NCBI RefSeq assembly: GCF_008710095.1
Contig: NZ_VYKJ01000013.1
Location: 1 to 64,000, forward strand
Direction: 5' to 3'
From: Affinibrenneria salicis
GTDB taxonomy: Bacteria; Pseudomonadota; Gammaproteobacteria; Enterobacterales; Enterobacteriaceae
Length of the DNA stretch: 64,000 nucleotides
The position numbers and the translations under genes are program-made. Positions 36,084 through 45,697 of this stretch are shown in pieces. The notes under the pieces are model-generated. The model was given only the letters and a program-made list of their open reading frames with translations, had not been told where the DNA came from and made no database searches. Each line of letters begins with the position of its first letter. Positions within the stretch are counted from its first letter, which is position 1.

Positions 36084-36635
36084 TTTTCTCAGGTTAAACC
36101 TCCGATAGTCAATGGGCGGACATGCGCCAGGGCGCGGAATAATCCCTGCGCGCCATCGCTCCGCTCGGGCAGGCGATATTTAATTGAGTCGTCACGATAC
36201 GGGCGGCGTGCGGTCTTCGCCGCAGCGGATCATGTCGCGCATAGGGGGCAAGGATAGCAATGTCGGCGCTAAGATCAACATAAAGTTGAAAATTAAACAT
36301 TATGTCAATTTTAGACTTTGTTGAACCGCCAGGATGCAGGGGGATTCGCCGGACAGGCCTAATCCGGCGCGAACGGCGCGCGTTGTCGCAGGGGCGGCGA
36401 GGCGCGATTGGCGGTCGCCGGATCAGAACGAGGCAGGGCGGCGCCGGCGTCAACAGTGTGCCGGTGCGTCATAGCGCTCAGGGCGCGGGGCAAGGGGACC
36501 CGGGAGACAGCGCGTTATTCGCCGCGCCGGCCTGCGACGTCGTGACAGCTGGTTCGCCGCGCTGGCCGCCGCTCTGCGCCCGTCGCCCGCGTTCGCCGCG
36601 GACGACAAGACGGCATTTCTTCGTGGCGCTGTGCG
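36084..36635. other. Intergenic stretch
   Basis: Promoter of the regulator operon (left) and the 3' flank of the phosphate transporter gene (right). The middle is GC-rich and holds no gene I can support. Confidence 0.45.
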
Positions 36636-38249
36636 CTACAGTTGGTTGAAAATCCAGTACAGAATGGCGGAAAGCAAAATCGACGCCGGCAGCGTGAGCA
36701 CCCATGCCATCATCAGGTTGCGTAAGGTATTCATCTGCAGACCGGATTTGTTGGCCGCCATTGTGCCGGCCACCCCGGAAGAGAGTACGTGGGTAGTCGA
36801 AACGGGCAGTCCGAACGCGTCCGCGGCGCCGATGGTGGCCATGGCTACCAGTTCGGCGCTGGCGCCCTGGGCGTAGGTGAGATGCGTTTTACCGATTTTT
36901 TCCCCGACGGTAACAACGATACGTCGCCAGCCCACCATCGTTCCCAGACCGAGGGCGATGGCAACCACCACTTTCACCCAGAACGGGATAAAGCGGGTGG
37001 CGCTGTCGAGTTGAGTCTTCAGGGCATCCAGGTTCTTTTGCGATTCCAGCGTCAGATGCAGCTGTTTTTCCGTTTTCAGCTGTTTAATGGTTTCTGATGC
37101 CAGATACATGTCGTTTCGGGTGTTCGATACGGACTGCGCAGGGATATTATTGACCGAACCGTATTGCTTAATTTCATCGCCGATCGCGCCGGCCAGGCTG
37201 GCGAGCGCGGGGACGACTGCCGGCGTCAGCGTTCGGGTGCGCACATACTCGGTCAGCGTCGTACGCGCTGCGGGTTGAGGATCCGGCGCAGGGAACTGGC
37301 GCAATAAATCCTGTTTCGTGACCGACGACAGCGACGCCACCAGCGGGATTTGTTTCGGCGGCATTGATCGGTTCAGCGCATAGGCGATCGGCATGGTTCC
37401 GACGAGGATCAGCATAATCAGCCCCATCCCTTTCTGGCCGTCGTTTGACCCGTGCGCGAACGACACGCCGGTACAGGTTAAAATCAGCAGGCCGCGGATC
37501 CATAACGGCGGCGGCGCATCGCCTTCGGGCGCGGCGTACAGCTTGCGATTTTTAACCAGCGCTTTAAGGACGAGCAGCAACAGCGCGGCGCAGACAAAGC
37601 CGATAACCGGCGATAACAATAATGAGTAGCCGACTTTTAACGCCTGCGTCCAGTCAACGCCGCTTGTTCCGGTGCGGCCATGGATCAGCGCGTTAGCCAC
37701 GCCGACGCCGATGATCGAGCCAATCAGCGTATGGGACGAGGATGCGGGCAGGCCGAGCCACCAGGTGCCAAGGTTCCAGATGATGGCGGAAAACAGCAGG
37801 GCATAGACCATGGCGAAACCGTTGCCGGTGCCGGCCTGCAGGATCAGTTCCACCGGGAGAAGGGAAATAATGCCAAAGGCCACCACGCCGCTGGAGAGCA
37901 ATACGCCGAAAAAGTTAAAGCATCCCGACCAGATAACGGCGGCCATCGGCGGCAGGGAGCGGGTGTAAATAACCGTGGCCACGGCGTTGGCGGTATCATG
38001 GAAACCGTTAACGAACTCAAAGCCCAACGCAATCAATAGCGCCATCCCTAACAATAAAAACGGCAGATAGCTGGTATAGGTCGCGCCCGAATCGGCAACG
38101 TCATTGAACAAATTGACGCCGGCAAAGGCAATGCCCAGTACCAGCAGGAGGATAAAAAATATAATTGTCAATCGGCTATTTTTTTGCCGAACCTGAGGAT
38201 TGCCATTTTCAATGGCGCGGAGTTTTGGGGTAATACTATTGTCGCTCAT
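36636..38249 (-). CDS. PiT-family inorganic phosphate transporter
   Basis: A 537-residue inner-membrane phosphate:cation symporter. The duplicated PiT signatures are present: GFHDTANAVATVIYT near residue 82 and FAHGSNDGQKGMGL near residue 265. The long hydrophilic segment between (about 305-415), with coiled-coil-like KTEKQLHLTLESQKNLDALK, is typical of the larger PitA/PitB type. Monocistronic; ribosome site AAAGGTTATC. No pho box was located. Confidence 0.92.
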   Translation of the reverse strand: MSDNSITPKLRAIENGNPQVRQKNSRLTIIFFILLLVLGIAFAGVNLFNDVADSGATYTSYLPFLLLGMALLIALGFEFVNGFHDTANAVATVIYTRSLPPMAAVIWSGCFNFFGVLLSSGVVAFGIISLLPVELILQAGTGNGFAMVYALLFSAIIWNLGTWWLGLPASSSHTLIGSIIGVGVANALIHGRTGTSGVDWTQALKVGYSLLLSPVIGFVCAALLLLVLKALVKNRKLYAAPEGDAPPPLWIRGLLILTCTGVSFAHGSNDGQKGMGLIMLILVGTMPIAYALNRSMPPKQIPLVASLSSVTKQDLLRQFPAPDPQPAARTTLTEYVRTRTLTPAVVPALASLAGAIGDEIKQYGSVNNIPAQSVSNTRNDMYLASETIKQLKTEKQLHLTLESQKNLDALKTQLDSATRFIPFWVKVVVAIALGLGTMVGWRRIVVTVGEKIGKTHLTYAQGASAELVAMATIGAADAFGLPVSTTHVLSSGVAGTMAANKSGLQMNTLRNLMMAWVLTLPASILLSAILYWIFNQL

Positions 38250-38280
38250 GATAACCTTTTGCTACGTATATGTATAACCT

Positions 38281-38386
38281 TCATACTTCAGGTTGCAGGC
38301 GCGTTGGCTTTGTTACTCGTCCCATCCATGGGGCTCGCCCTTGCCGGGCGCCGCCTTCCTGCAACCGAATTATTTTGGCTATATAT
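38281..38386. repeat. ERIC-like palindromic repeat, copy 1
   Basis: Left end TCATACTTCAGGTTGCAGGC and right end CCTGCAACCGAATTATTTTGG are partly complementary, so the RNA would fold into a long hairpin. A second copy follows at 38431-38560 and a half copy lies at 16988-17014. Confidence 0.55.
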
Positions 38387-38430
38387 GGCAGGTATTTAAA
38401 CGTTGTCGGTAATACGGTCGATATGCACGT

Positions 38431-38560
38431 CATACTTCAGGCGGCAGGTGCGTTGGTTTGTTACCCGACTCGGTATGGGACGGGTTCATATGGGGCAACG
38501 CATTGTGTTGTACAAAATGATAACGTTTTGTTCTGCAGCTCGAATTATTTAGAGCATATT
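38431..38560. repeat. ERIC-like palindromic repeat, copy 2
   Basis: It begins CATACTTCAGGCGGCAGGTGCG and ends CTGCAGCTCGAATTATTTAG, matching copy 1 at both ends with a different interior. Confidence 0.5.
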
Positions 38561-38872
38561 ATTAGAAATAAATATGTATTTACGATGACAGAGACAGAGC
38601 GCATGCGTTTTTATTTTTTCACGCCAACGCGTTGATAGGTAATATCTATGCTATGCCGGCGCGGGGCGGTATTTTTAGCGATGACTTAACATGATGCAAT
38701 AGGCTTTATTATTTCCAGGAATTTTCATCAATATTCGTGCGGCATCGTTTTGTCTTTTGTGTTTTTTCTTATTCCGCCGGTAATGCGTGCGAACGAAGGA
38801 AATATAATTTATTGCGGTGATTATATGGATTGAAAGAGAAGGGGCCGCCCGGCGGCGACAGGCGTAAATTCT

Positions 38873-39036
38873 AAATAGCTTCGCGCATTGATGCTGCACT
38901 GTTGACCATGCCACCGCGCGTAACTGATGATAAGTGTATTAAAATAATCATTAAAAACAGGTGATTATGATTTTATCATAATATCGTTGTTACTTAACCT
39001 GCAGGGCAAGTGTCGCGCTATTATGTAAAGCTATTT
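38873..39036. repeat. MITE-like element, 164-bp long form (copy D)
   Basis: Begins AAATAGCTTCGCGCATTGATGC, ends CGCTATTATGTAAAGCTATTT, flanked by TA. Its interior contains TGACCATGCCAC and GTAACTGATGATAAG, shared with copies A and E. Confidence 0.8.
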
Positions 39037-39110
39037 AGCTGCGCCGCCGATTCCTGAGCGGCAGGGGCCGATGCCCGCGCTGCCGAATACGGTCGGCGCG
39101 GGGCGTCCGG

Positions 39111-41921
39111 TCAGTCGCGCGCGCCGCCGCCGTTGAACGGCGGCGACGTATCCAGCAGATGCCATCCGCGCGCCCGGTTCACCGCCTGAATGCGCCCGCT
39201 GACCTGCAGTTTTTCATACAGCTGTTTGAGATGCCACTTCACCGTCTCGGCGGATATGCCCAGCGAACGGGCGATCCCTTTGTTGGAGTAGCCGTCGGCG
39301 ATGAGCCGCAGCGTCTGCTGTTCCCGTTCGGTCAGAGAGCGGCTCGCATCGCCGGCGCGTACCTCGTCCTGCGGCGGCGGGCCGAAGATCGCCAGCGCCT
39401 GCTGGTAAAACCGGGCCGCGGTCGTCGCCAGTTCGCCGTGCGGAGAGAGCCTCTTTTGCAGATGGCTCAGCAAGAGCAGCAGATCCGGTCCCGCCGCCAG
39501 CAGGCTGCTCTGTAGTTGCTGGCGCGCCGCGTGCTGTAACGCGGCGCGCAATACCTCCGCCGCGCGATCCGCTTCCTGCGCCCGCCATAGCGCCACCGCC
39601 TGCAGCACGTTAATGCGCACGGCGCTGAGCCGCTCGCCGCGCTGTTCCAGTTCGGCGGCCAACTGACCGAAGGACTCGGCGGCCGCCGCCGCCTCGCCGC
39701 GCGCCAGTCGCCGGTGATTACGACTCAGGCGCAAGGCGAGCGAGATGCTGTTTAACGCCCCCTCGTACGTCTGCGGCTGGTTATCCCGGGCCAGTTGCGT
39801 CAGTTCGTCCAGCAGCGCATCGGCGCCCCCGGTGTCGTCATGCGCCAGGCGTAGTCTTATTCCTTCGGCCAGCAGCGGGGCTCTGGCCCGCGACCAGCCT
39901 CTGCTCTGCGCCAGCTGCCCGGCGTGGGCGAGCAGGCGAGCGGCTTCGGCCGGCTGGCGACGCAGGTCGGCCTGACGCGCCAGCACGATATAACAGCGGC
40001 ACAGTCCCTCCGGCGGGCAAAAGCTATCGATCATCTCCAGCCGCAGAGAGAGCAGGGCGTCGACCCGCTCGTCGTCGCCTCGCTCCCAGGCAATCTCGGC
40101 GAGGATAGGAGCCAGCGTTGCGCCGCTGCTGGAGTTAACGCCGGTGTGTCGTTCGGCATAGCGCAGCGCTCTGGCGGCCCGACGTTCCGCTTCCGCCAGA
40201 TTGCCCTGACGCAGATAGCCCTGCGCAATGACAAACGCGCGGTAGACCTCCACGAACAGGTTACGCTGCGCCACCTTTCTTTCCGGCAGTCGGCGCTGTA
40301 GCGAAAGCGCCTGTTCCGGCCGCGAATCCACCAGACGACAGTAGCTGAGTATGTTGCAGACCAACCCGTCGACCCAGATATCGCCGCACGGAATCTCGTC
40401 GAACAAAGGTTCGACGATGGCCACGCTGAGGGCGATATTCTCGGCGAAGGCCTCGCAAATCGCCCGTACGACACGCAGCTTTACCCAAAGGGCGCGAGAG
40501 AGCGCTTCAGGGTGCGCGCCGGTCATCCGCTCAATGGCGTCGAGCAACTGGCGGGCGTCGTTAAAACGAAAACGGTGCGCCAGCGCCCAGGCCAGATTAA
40601 GCTGCAGATCGATGCGCGACGGATCGGGCGTGGCGGGCAGGACGCGCATCCAGCGCACCAGCGTATCGATATCGCCTTCTTCGGCCAGCGACTGCGCGCT
40701 GGCTTCGGCGTGACGCGCGCCGGTTTTTCCCGCCGCCAGCGCATGGCGCACCGCCTCGGCCCACAGCCGCTGGCCGGCGAACCAACTGCCGGCCCGCTCG
40801 TGCAGCGCATTGATCGCCTGCTGCTCGCGTTGTTGCAGCCGCCGGAGCAGGGCCTCGCGCATCAGGGGATGGTAGCGAAACCAGACGCCGTCCTCGTCCA
40901 GCTCGGTGATGAACAGGTTGTGCTGCTGAATCCAGTCCAGCATGTGCGCGCCGTCTTCCCGGCGGGTGACGGCGTTGCAGAGCGAGGGGGTAAGGCGATG
41001 CAGGATGGCGGTGTGCAGCAGAAAATCGAATACGTCGTGCGGCAGCGGGGCGAAAATCACCTCTTCCAGATAGCGGCCCATGGCCTGCGCCCCTGCGCGC
41101 ATCTGGCTCAAAAACCGCTCGGGATCGCGCTGCCAGTCGGGCGACAGGGCGGCGATCTTCAGGCCTGCGACCCAGCCTTCCGTTAGCGCCATCAGTCGCT
41201 GAATTTCCTGCGCGCCGGTTTGCTTTCCGCTAAAAGAACGCAGGTAATCGCCGGCCTCCTCCAGAGTAAAAAACAGATCGGCGTCGTTTATCTCCATTAC
41301 CTGATCCTGTACCTGAAGGCGGCTCAGCGCCAGAGGCGGGCGAAAACGACTGCCGATGACCAGATGCAACGCGGCGGGAGCATGCTTCAGCAGCCAGTTC
41401 ATCCCTTCGTGAATCGCCGGGTGGCTGATGTTCTGGTAGTCATCCAGAATCAGGTAGAGCGGCTGCGTGCTGTGGTGCAGGTGGTTAATCAGTTCCACCA
41501 GCAGCAGCGAAAAATCGGGCGGCAACGCTTCCTCGATCCAGGGGCGAAAGGTTTCACGCCAGTCGGCGCACAGCGGCGCCAGCGCCGCGAGAAAATAGCG
41601 AATGAACTGGGCCGGATCGTTGTCATACTCCTCCAGGCTAAGCCACGCGATCGCATCGCCGCGCTGATGACGATGGCGATACCACTGCGCCAGCAGCGTG
41701 GTTTTACCGCAGCCCGCCGCGGCGCTAAGCAACGTCAGGCTGCCGGATGCCGCCTCATCCAGGCGGCGCAGGAGTCTGTCGCGCGCCAGCAGTTTGCCGG
41801 GCGAGCGGGGCGGCGTGAATTTGGTCAGGATCAGCGGCAGCCTACGGGTAACGTGAAAGGGATTTTCCTTATACGAATACGATGCCGCAAACCGATAATC
41901 CGTCGGAAGAAGTCGATCCAT
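39111..41921 (-). CDS. acoK: MalT-type LuxR regulator, AcoK-like
   Basis: A 936-residue STAND ATPase regulator. Walker A AAAGCGKTTLLAQW and Walker B LYLILDDYQN lie in the N-terminal NTPase. A long helical TPR-like region covers about residues 380-850, and the C-terminal LuxR HTH is LTEREQQTLRLIADGYSNKG to SAETVKWHLKQLYEKL. Klebsiella acoK, of this type and length, lies divergent from acoABCD and activates it; the same arrangement is seen here, 252 bp apart. I choose the ATG at 41921 (MDRLLPTDY). The name rests on context as well as type. Confidence 0.85.
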   Translation of the reverse strand: MDRLLPTDYRFAASYSYKENPFHVTRRLPLILTKFTPPRSPGKLLARDRLLRRLDEAASGSLTLLSAAAGCGKTTLLAQWYRHRHQRGDAIAWLSLEEYDNDPAQFIRYFLAALAPLCADWRETFRPWIEEALPPDFSLLLVELINHLHHSTQPLYLILDDYQNISHPAIHEGMNWLLKHAPAALHLVIGSRFRPPLALSRLQVQDQVMEINDADLFFTLEEAGDYLRSFSGKQTGAQEIQRLMALTEGWVAGLKIAALSPDWQRDPERFLSQMRAGAQAMGRYLEEVIFAPLPHDVFDFLLHTAILHRLTPSLCNAVTRREDGAHMLDWIQQHNLFITELDEDGVWFRYHPLMREALLRRLQQREQQAINALHERAGSWFAGQRLWAEAVRHALAAGKTGARHAEASAQSLAEEGDIDTLVRWMRVLPATPDPSRIDLQLNLAWALAHRFRFNDARQLLDAIERMTGAHPEALSRALWVKLRVVRAICEAFAENIALSVAIVEPLFDEIPCGDIWVDGLVCNILSYCRLVDSRPEQALSLQRRLPERKVAQRNLFVEVYRAFVIAQGYLRQGNLAEAERRAARALRYAERHTGVNSSSGATLAPILAEIAWERGDDERVDALLSLRLEMIDSFCPPEGLCRCYIVLARQADLRRQPAEAARLLAHAGQLAQSRGWSRARAPLLAEGIRLRLAHDDTGGADALLDELTQLARDNQPQTYEGALNSISLALRLSRNHRRLARGEAAAAAESFGQLAAELEQRGERLSAVRINVLQAVALWRAQEADRAAEVLRAALQHAARQQLQSSLLAAGPDLLLLLSHLQKRLSPHGELATTAARFYQQALAIFGPPPQDEVRAGDASRSLTEREQQTLRLIADGYSNKGIARSLGISAETVKWHLKQLYEKLQVSGRIQAVNRARGWHLLDTSPPFNGGGARD

Positions 41922-42042
41922 ACGCGCTGCTACCTCACTGAGTATCCTTAGACTCAGTGTAAGCAACGGCGAGACCAACACCAGGCGGCACCTTGTCAGA
42001 AGTTGACCTCCCTCTCATTTATTCGTTTCCACCCGGCCTTCC

Positions 42043-42058
42043 CCCCCGAACGGGGGGT
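42043..42058. promoter_or_regulatory. Perfect C6/G6 palindrome in the acoK-acoA intergenic region
   Basis: CCCCCC-GAAC-GGGGGG sits between the divergent regulator and acoA. It might be an operator or an attenuating hairpin. I found no clear sigma-54 -24/-12 pair here. Confidence 0.35.
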
Positions 42059-42173
42059 TATTGCGCCGCCGGACTAGCTTATAGAGTCACCTTACTTATT
42101 ACAGCGCGTCAGTCGCCCCGTTAGCCGCACCGCCGCCGGCAGGCGGCCGGTGAATAACCATGAGGACGGAGAT

Positions 42174-43136
42174 ATGGAACTGAATAAACGGCAGTTGCTG
42201 CAGGCATACCGCAAAATGCGTGAAATACGCGAATTCGAAGAGCGCCTGCATACGGAGAATACCCGCGGCGATATTCCCGGTTTTATCCACCTCTACACCG
42301 GAGAAGAAGCTATCGCCGTCGGCGTTTGCGAAAACCTCAGGCCGACGGACTATATCGGCTCGACGCACCGCGGTCACGGGCACTGTATCGCCAAGGGCTG
42401 CGATATCCACGGCATGATGGCGGAGATTTTCGGCAAGGATAGCGGGCTGTGCCGCGGCAAGGGCGGCTCGATGCATATCGCCGATCTGGCAAAGGGGATG
42501 CTCGGCGCCAACGCGATTGTCGGCGGCGCGCCGCCGCTGGTGATCGGCGCGGCGCTGACGGCTAAAACCCGCAAAACGGACGGCGTGGCGGTATCGTTCA
42601 CCGGCGACGGCGGTTCCAACCAGGGGCTGGTGTTCGAGGCCATCAACATGGCGGTGGTGCTCGGCCTGCCCGCCGTGTTTGTCTTCGAAAATAACGGCTA
42701 TGGCGAAGGCACCGGCCATGATTACGCCGTCGGCGGTCGGGATATCGCCGGACGCGCCGCCGGATTTGGTCTGCCCGCCGTTCGGGTGGACGGTACCGAT
42801 TTCTTCGCCGTTTACCAGGCGGCGGCCGGGGCCGTCGAACGCGCCCGTCAGGGCGGCGGGCCGAGCGTGATTGAAGCGCGCGCCTTCCGCTGGCACGGCC
42901 ACTTCGAGGGCGATCCCGGGCTATACCGCGCGTCAGGCGAAGTCGACCGGCTGCGGGAAGATCACGATCCGCTGAAGATCTTCGCCGACAAAGTCAAAGA
43001 TCAGATCCCCGTCGCCGAACTGAAGGCCATTGACGCGGAAGTTCATGCGCTGGTCGACGACGCGGTGGCTAAGGCCCGCGCCGCTGAAAATCCGGCGCCG
43101 GAAAGTTTGCTCACCGATGTTTATGTCTCTTATTAA
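42174..43136 (+). CDS. acoA: Acetoin dehydrogenase E1 alpha subunit
   Basis: A 320-residue thiamine-diphosphate enzyme subunit of the pyruvate-dehydrogenase E1-alpha type. The ThDP motif GDGGSNQGLVFEAINMA to ENNGYGEGT is at about residues 148-180, preceded by GSTHRGHGH and GKGGSMHIAD. With AcoB it cleaves acetoin and passes the acetyl unit to AcoC, yielding acetyl-CoA and acetaldehyde. The ATG at 42174 has GAGGACGGAG upstream; a GTG at 42150 is less likely. First gene of acoABCD; ends 11 bp before the preferred acoB start. Confidence 0.93.
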   Translation: MELNKRQLLQAYRKMREIREFEERLHTENTRGDIPGFIHLYTGEEAIAVGVCENLRPTDYIGSTHRGHGHCIAKGCDIHGMMAEIFGKDSGLCRGKGGSMHIADLAKGMLGANAIVGGAPPLVIGAALTAKTRKTDGVAVSFTGDGGSNQGLVFEAINMAVVLGLPAVFVFENNGYGEGTGHDYAVGGRDIAGRAAGFGLPAVRVDGTDFFAVYQAAAGAVERARQGGGPSVIEARAFRWHGHFEGDPGLYRASGEVDRLREDHDPLKIFADKVKDQIPVAELKAIDAEVHALVDDAVAKARAAENPAPESLLTDVYVSY

Positions 43137-43147
43137 GGATGGCGGCC

Positions 43148-44167
43148 ATGACACTAAAAACTTACCGGGAAGCTATCAGGGAAGCGATGGCGCAGGAAAT
43201 GGCGCGTGATGAAAGCGTGATACTGATTGGCGAGGACCTGCGCGGCGGCCACGGCGGCAATGCGCCGGAAGAGGCGAAAGTCGAAGCGTTCGGCGGCGTG
43301 CTCGGCGTCACCAAAGGGCTGTGGAGCCAGTTCGGTTCGGCGCGCGTGATCGACACGCCGATTACCGAATCGGCCATTATCGGTATGGCCGCCGGGGCGG
43401 CGGTCACCGGCCTGCGTCCGGTGGCTGAGCTGATGTTTATGGATTTTTTCGGCGTCAGCCACGATGCGCTCTACAACCAGGCGGCGAAATTCCGCTATAT
43501 GTTCGGCGGCAAGGCCAAAGCCCCGCTGGTGGTGCGCGGAATGATCGGCGCCGGCTTTTCGGCGGCGGCCCAGCACTCCCAGTCGCCCTACAATATTTTC
43601 GCCACCACGCCGGGCCTTAAGGTGGTGGTGCCCTCCAGTCCGTACGACGCCAAAGGGCTGCTCATTCAGTCGATCCGCGATGATGACCCGGTGGTGTTTT
43701 GCGAACACAAGATGCTGTACGACGTAAAAGGCGAAGTGCCGGATGAGATCTACGCGCTGCCGCTCGGTCAGGCTAACTATACCCGCGAAGGGGAGGACGT
43801 GACCATTATCGCGCTCTCCGCAATGGTCAGCAAAGCCAATCAGGTGGCGGATAAACTGGCCAAAGAGGGCATCTCTGTGGAGGTGGTGGATCCGCGCACC
43901 GTCTCGCCGCTTGACGAAGAGGGGATACTCGAGTCCGTGGCGTCCACCGGACGGGTGGTGATTGTGGACGAGTCCGCCGCCCGTTTCGGCTTCGCCCATG
44001 ACGTCGCCGCGCTGATTGCGTCTCAGGCGTTCCACTGTCTTAAAGCGCCCGTGGCGCTGATCACGCCGCCGCATACCCCCGTGCCGTTTTCTCCGGCGCT
44101 GGAGACGCTGTGGATCCCCAGCGTGGAACGTATTGAAACGGCGGTGCGTGAACTGATGGAGGCCTGA
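43148..44167 (+). CDS. acoB: Acetoin dehydrogenase E1 beta subunit
   Basis: A 339-residue E1-beta subunit. It has the N-terminal Pyr-type domain (IREAMAQEMARDESVILIGEDL, DTPITESAIIGMAAGAAVTGLRP) and the C-terminal transketolase domain (EVVDPRTVSPLDEEGI). It provides half of the ThDP site for AcoA. Of two ATGs, that at 43148 fits the AAGGA spacing; one at 43139 is overlapped by the ribosome site. Stop lies two bases before acoC. Confidence 0.93.
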   Translation: MTLKTYREAIREAMAQEMARDESVILIGEDLRGGHGGNAPEEAKVEAFGGVLGVTKGLWSQFGSARVIDTPITESAIIGMAAGAAVTGLRPVAELMFMDFFGVSHDALYNQAAKFRYMFGGKAKAPLVVRGMIGAGFSAAAQHSQSPYNIFATTPGLKVVVPSSPYDAKGLLIQSIRDDDPVVFCEHKMLYDVKGEVPDEIYALPLGQANYTREGEDVTIIALSAMVSKANQVADKLAKEGISVEVVDPRTVSPLDEEGILESVASTGRVVIVDESAARFGFAHDVAALIASQAFHCLKAPVALITPPHTPVPFSPALETLWIPSVERIETAVRELMEA

Positions 44168-44169
44168 TA

Positions 44170-45687
44170 ATGAGCAAAATTCAAACGCTTGAAGTCCCCA
44201 AATGGGGGCTTTCGATGGAAGAGGGCATGCTTTCTCAGTGGCTGATTGCGCAGGGCGCGCGTTTTAACAAGGGACAGGAGATTTGCGAGATTGAAACCAG
44301 CAAAATCACCAACGTGCTGGAAGCGCCGTTTGACGGGGTGCTGCGGCGACTGCTGGCGCAGCCCGGCGATACTCTGCCGGTCGGGGCGGCGCTGGCGCTG
44401 TGCGCGGAGCCGGAGGTAACCGACGCGGAGCTGGATAGCTATGCGGCCGGACTGGGCAAAAGCGAGCCTGCCGGCGCGGCGTCTGAATCAACCGCCGCCG
44501 TACCCTCCGCCTCGCCGCCCGCACCCGCCGTCACGCCGGCTTTAGCCGCCGCGCCCGCCGCTCCGGCGGCGTCCGGCCAACGGCAACCCACGCGAGTGCC
44601 CGACAGTCTGCGCGGCGACGCCGACTACGACCGCATCGACGCCACCTCCCACGCGCGTCGGCTGGCGCGCAGGCTGGGGATAGATCCCGGCAAGGTAAGC
44701 GGCAGCGGGCGCGGCGGGCGGATTTCCGTCGCGGATATTGAACGGGCGATCGTGGCGGCGGGCGGCCATGTCGAACCGCCCGCTCGTGCGTGCGCCGCTG
44801 GCAGGCCGTTGCGTTCCCTGGGCGATGACGGCGCGGTGCCGGCCACGCCGCTGGCGCGCCGGCTGGCCGCCAGACTGGGCATAAACCTGCTCGACTGTCG
44901 CCGCGTCGGTCGGGTGAGCCGGGCCGATGTGGAAGCCGCCGCCGCGCGATTTAGCGCGCCGACGGCGCAGCCAGTGCCGACGGAGACGCCGCCTGCGCCC
45001 GAGTTTGTCAGCGAGCCGCTGTCGATGATGCGGCGCACCATCGCCTCGCGCCTGCAGACGTCGAAGCGCAATGCGCCTCACTTCCGGCTGGTGGTCGATC
45101 TCGATCTGGAACCGCTGTTGACGCTGCGGCAGGAAATCAATCACGGCATTGCCGGCGTGAAGGTGACGGTCAATGATCTGCTGGTGAAGGCCGCGGCCCA
45201 GTCGTTGATTGCCGTACCGGCGATGAATGTCCAGTATGATGAGGAGAGCCACACCCTGCGCCGATTCAGCGAGGCCGATGTGGCGGTCGCGGTGGCGCTG
45301 CCTTCCGGCTTGTTCACGCCCATTCTGCACGCCGCGAATCGCAAAACGATCGGCGAAATCTCGCAGCAACTGCATCAGCTTTTTACCCGAACCAAAGCGG
45401 GCACGCTGCGGCCGGAAGAGTTTCAGGGCGGCACCTTCTGTCTCTCCAATCTCGGCATGTTCGGCGTGCGCCAGTTCGACGCCATCATTAACCCGCCGCA
45501 GTGCGCCATTCTGGCGGTAGGGGCGGGCGAGTTGCGGCCGGTGGCGCGCGATGGCGCGATCGTGGCGCGTCAAACGCTTACCGTGTCGTTGTCCTGCGAT
45601 CACCGGGTTATCGACGGCGCGGTGGGCGCGACCTTCCTGCAGGAACTGAAACGGCGGGTCGAAACCCCATCCCTGATGCTGGCTTAG
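44170..45687 (+). CDS. acoC: Acetoin dehydrogenase E2 (dihydrolipoamide acetyltransferase), two PSBD-like segments
   Basis: A 505-residue E2. Lipoyl domain at residues 1-80 with the lipoyl Lys in EIETSKITN. A Pro/Ala linker follows. Two peripheral-subunit-binding-like segments come next: SHARRLARRLGIDPGKVSGS and then GGRISVADIE (about residues 158-195), and TPLARRLAARLGINLLDCRR (about 226-262). The catalytic acyltransferase domain covers about 280-505 with DHRVIDG as the active-site HxxxDG. E2 proteins usually have one such binding segment per chain, so the second is notable. It forms the core to which E1 and E3 bind. Confidence 0.92.
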   Translation: MSKIQTLEVPKWGLSMEEGMLSQWLIAQGARFNKGQEICEIETSKITNVLEAPFDGVLRRLLAQPGDTLPVGAALALCAEPEVTDAELDSYAAGLGKSEPAGAASESTAAVPSASPPAPAVTPALAAAPAAPAASGQRQPTRVPDSLRGDADYDRIDATSHARRLARRLGIDPGKVSGSGRGGRISVADIERAIVAAGGHVEPPARACAAGRPLRSLGDDGAVPATPLARRLAARLGINLLDCRRVGRVSRADVEAAAARFSAPTAQPVPTETPPAPEFVSEPLSMMRRTIASRLQTSKRNAPHFRLVVDLDLEPLLTLRQEINHGIAGVKVTVNDLLVKAAAQSLIAVPAMNVQYDEESHTLRRFSEADVAVAVALPSGLFTPILHAANRKTIGEISQQLHQLFTRTKAGTLRPEEFQGGTFCLSNLGMFGVRQFDAIINPPQCAILAVGAGELRPVARDGAIVARQTLTVSLSCDHRVIDGAVGATFLQELKRRVETPSLMLA

Positions 45688-45697
45688 GAGGCGCAAG

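Noticed and set aside
42000..42173. Sigma-54 promoter before acoA
   Set aside because: No GG-N10-GC pair with the right context was seen.
44542..45696. 384-codon minus-strand frame across acoC
   Set aside because: Antisense to acoC in high-GC DNA; rich in Arg, Gly and His as such frames usually are.
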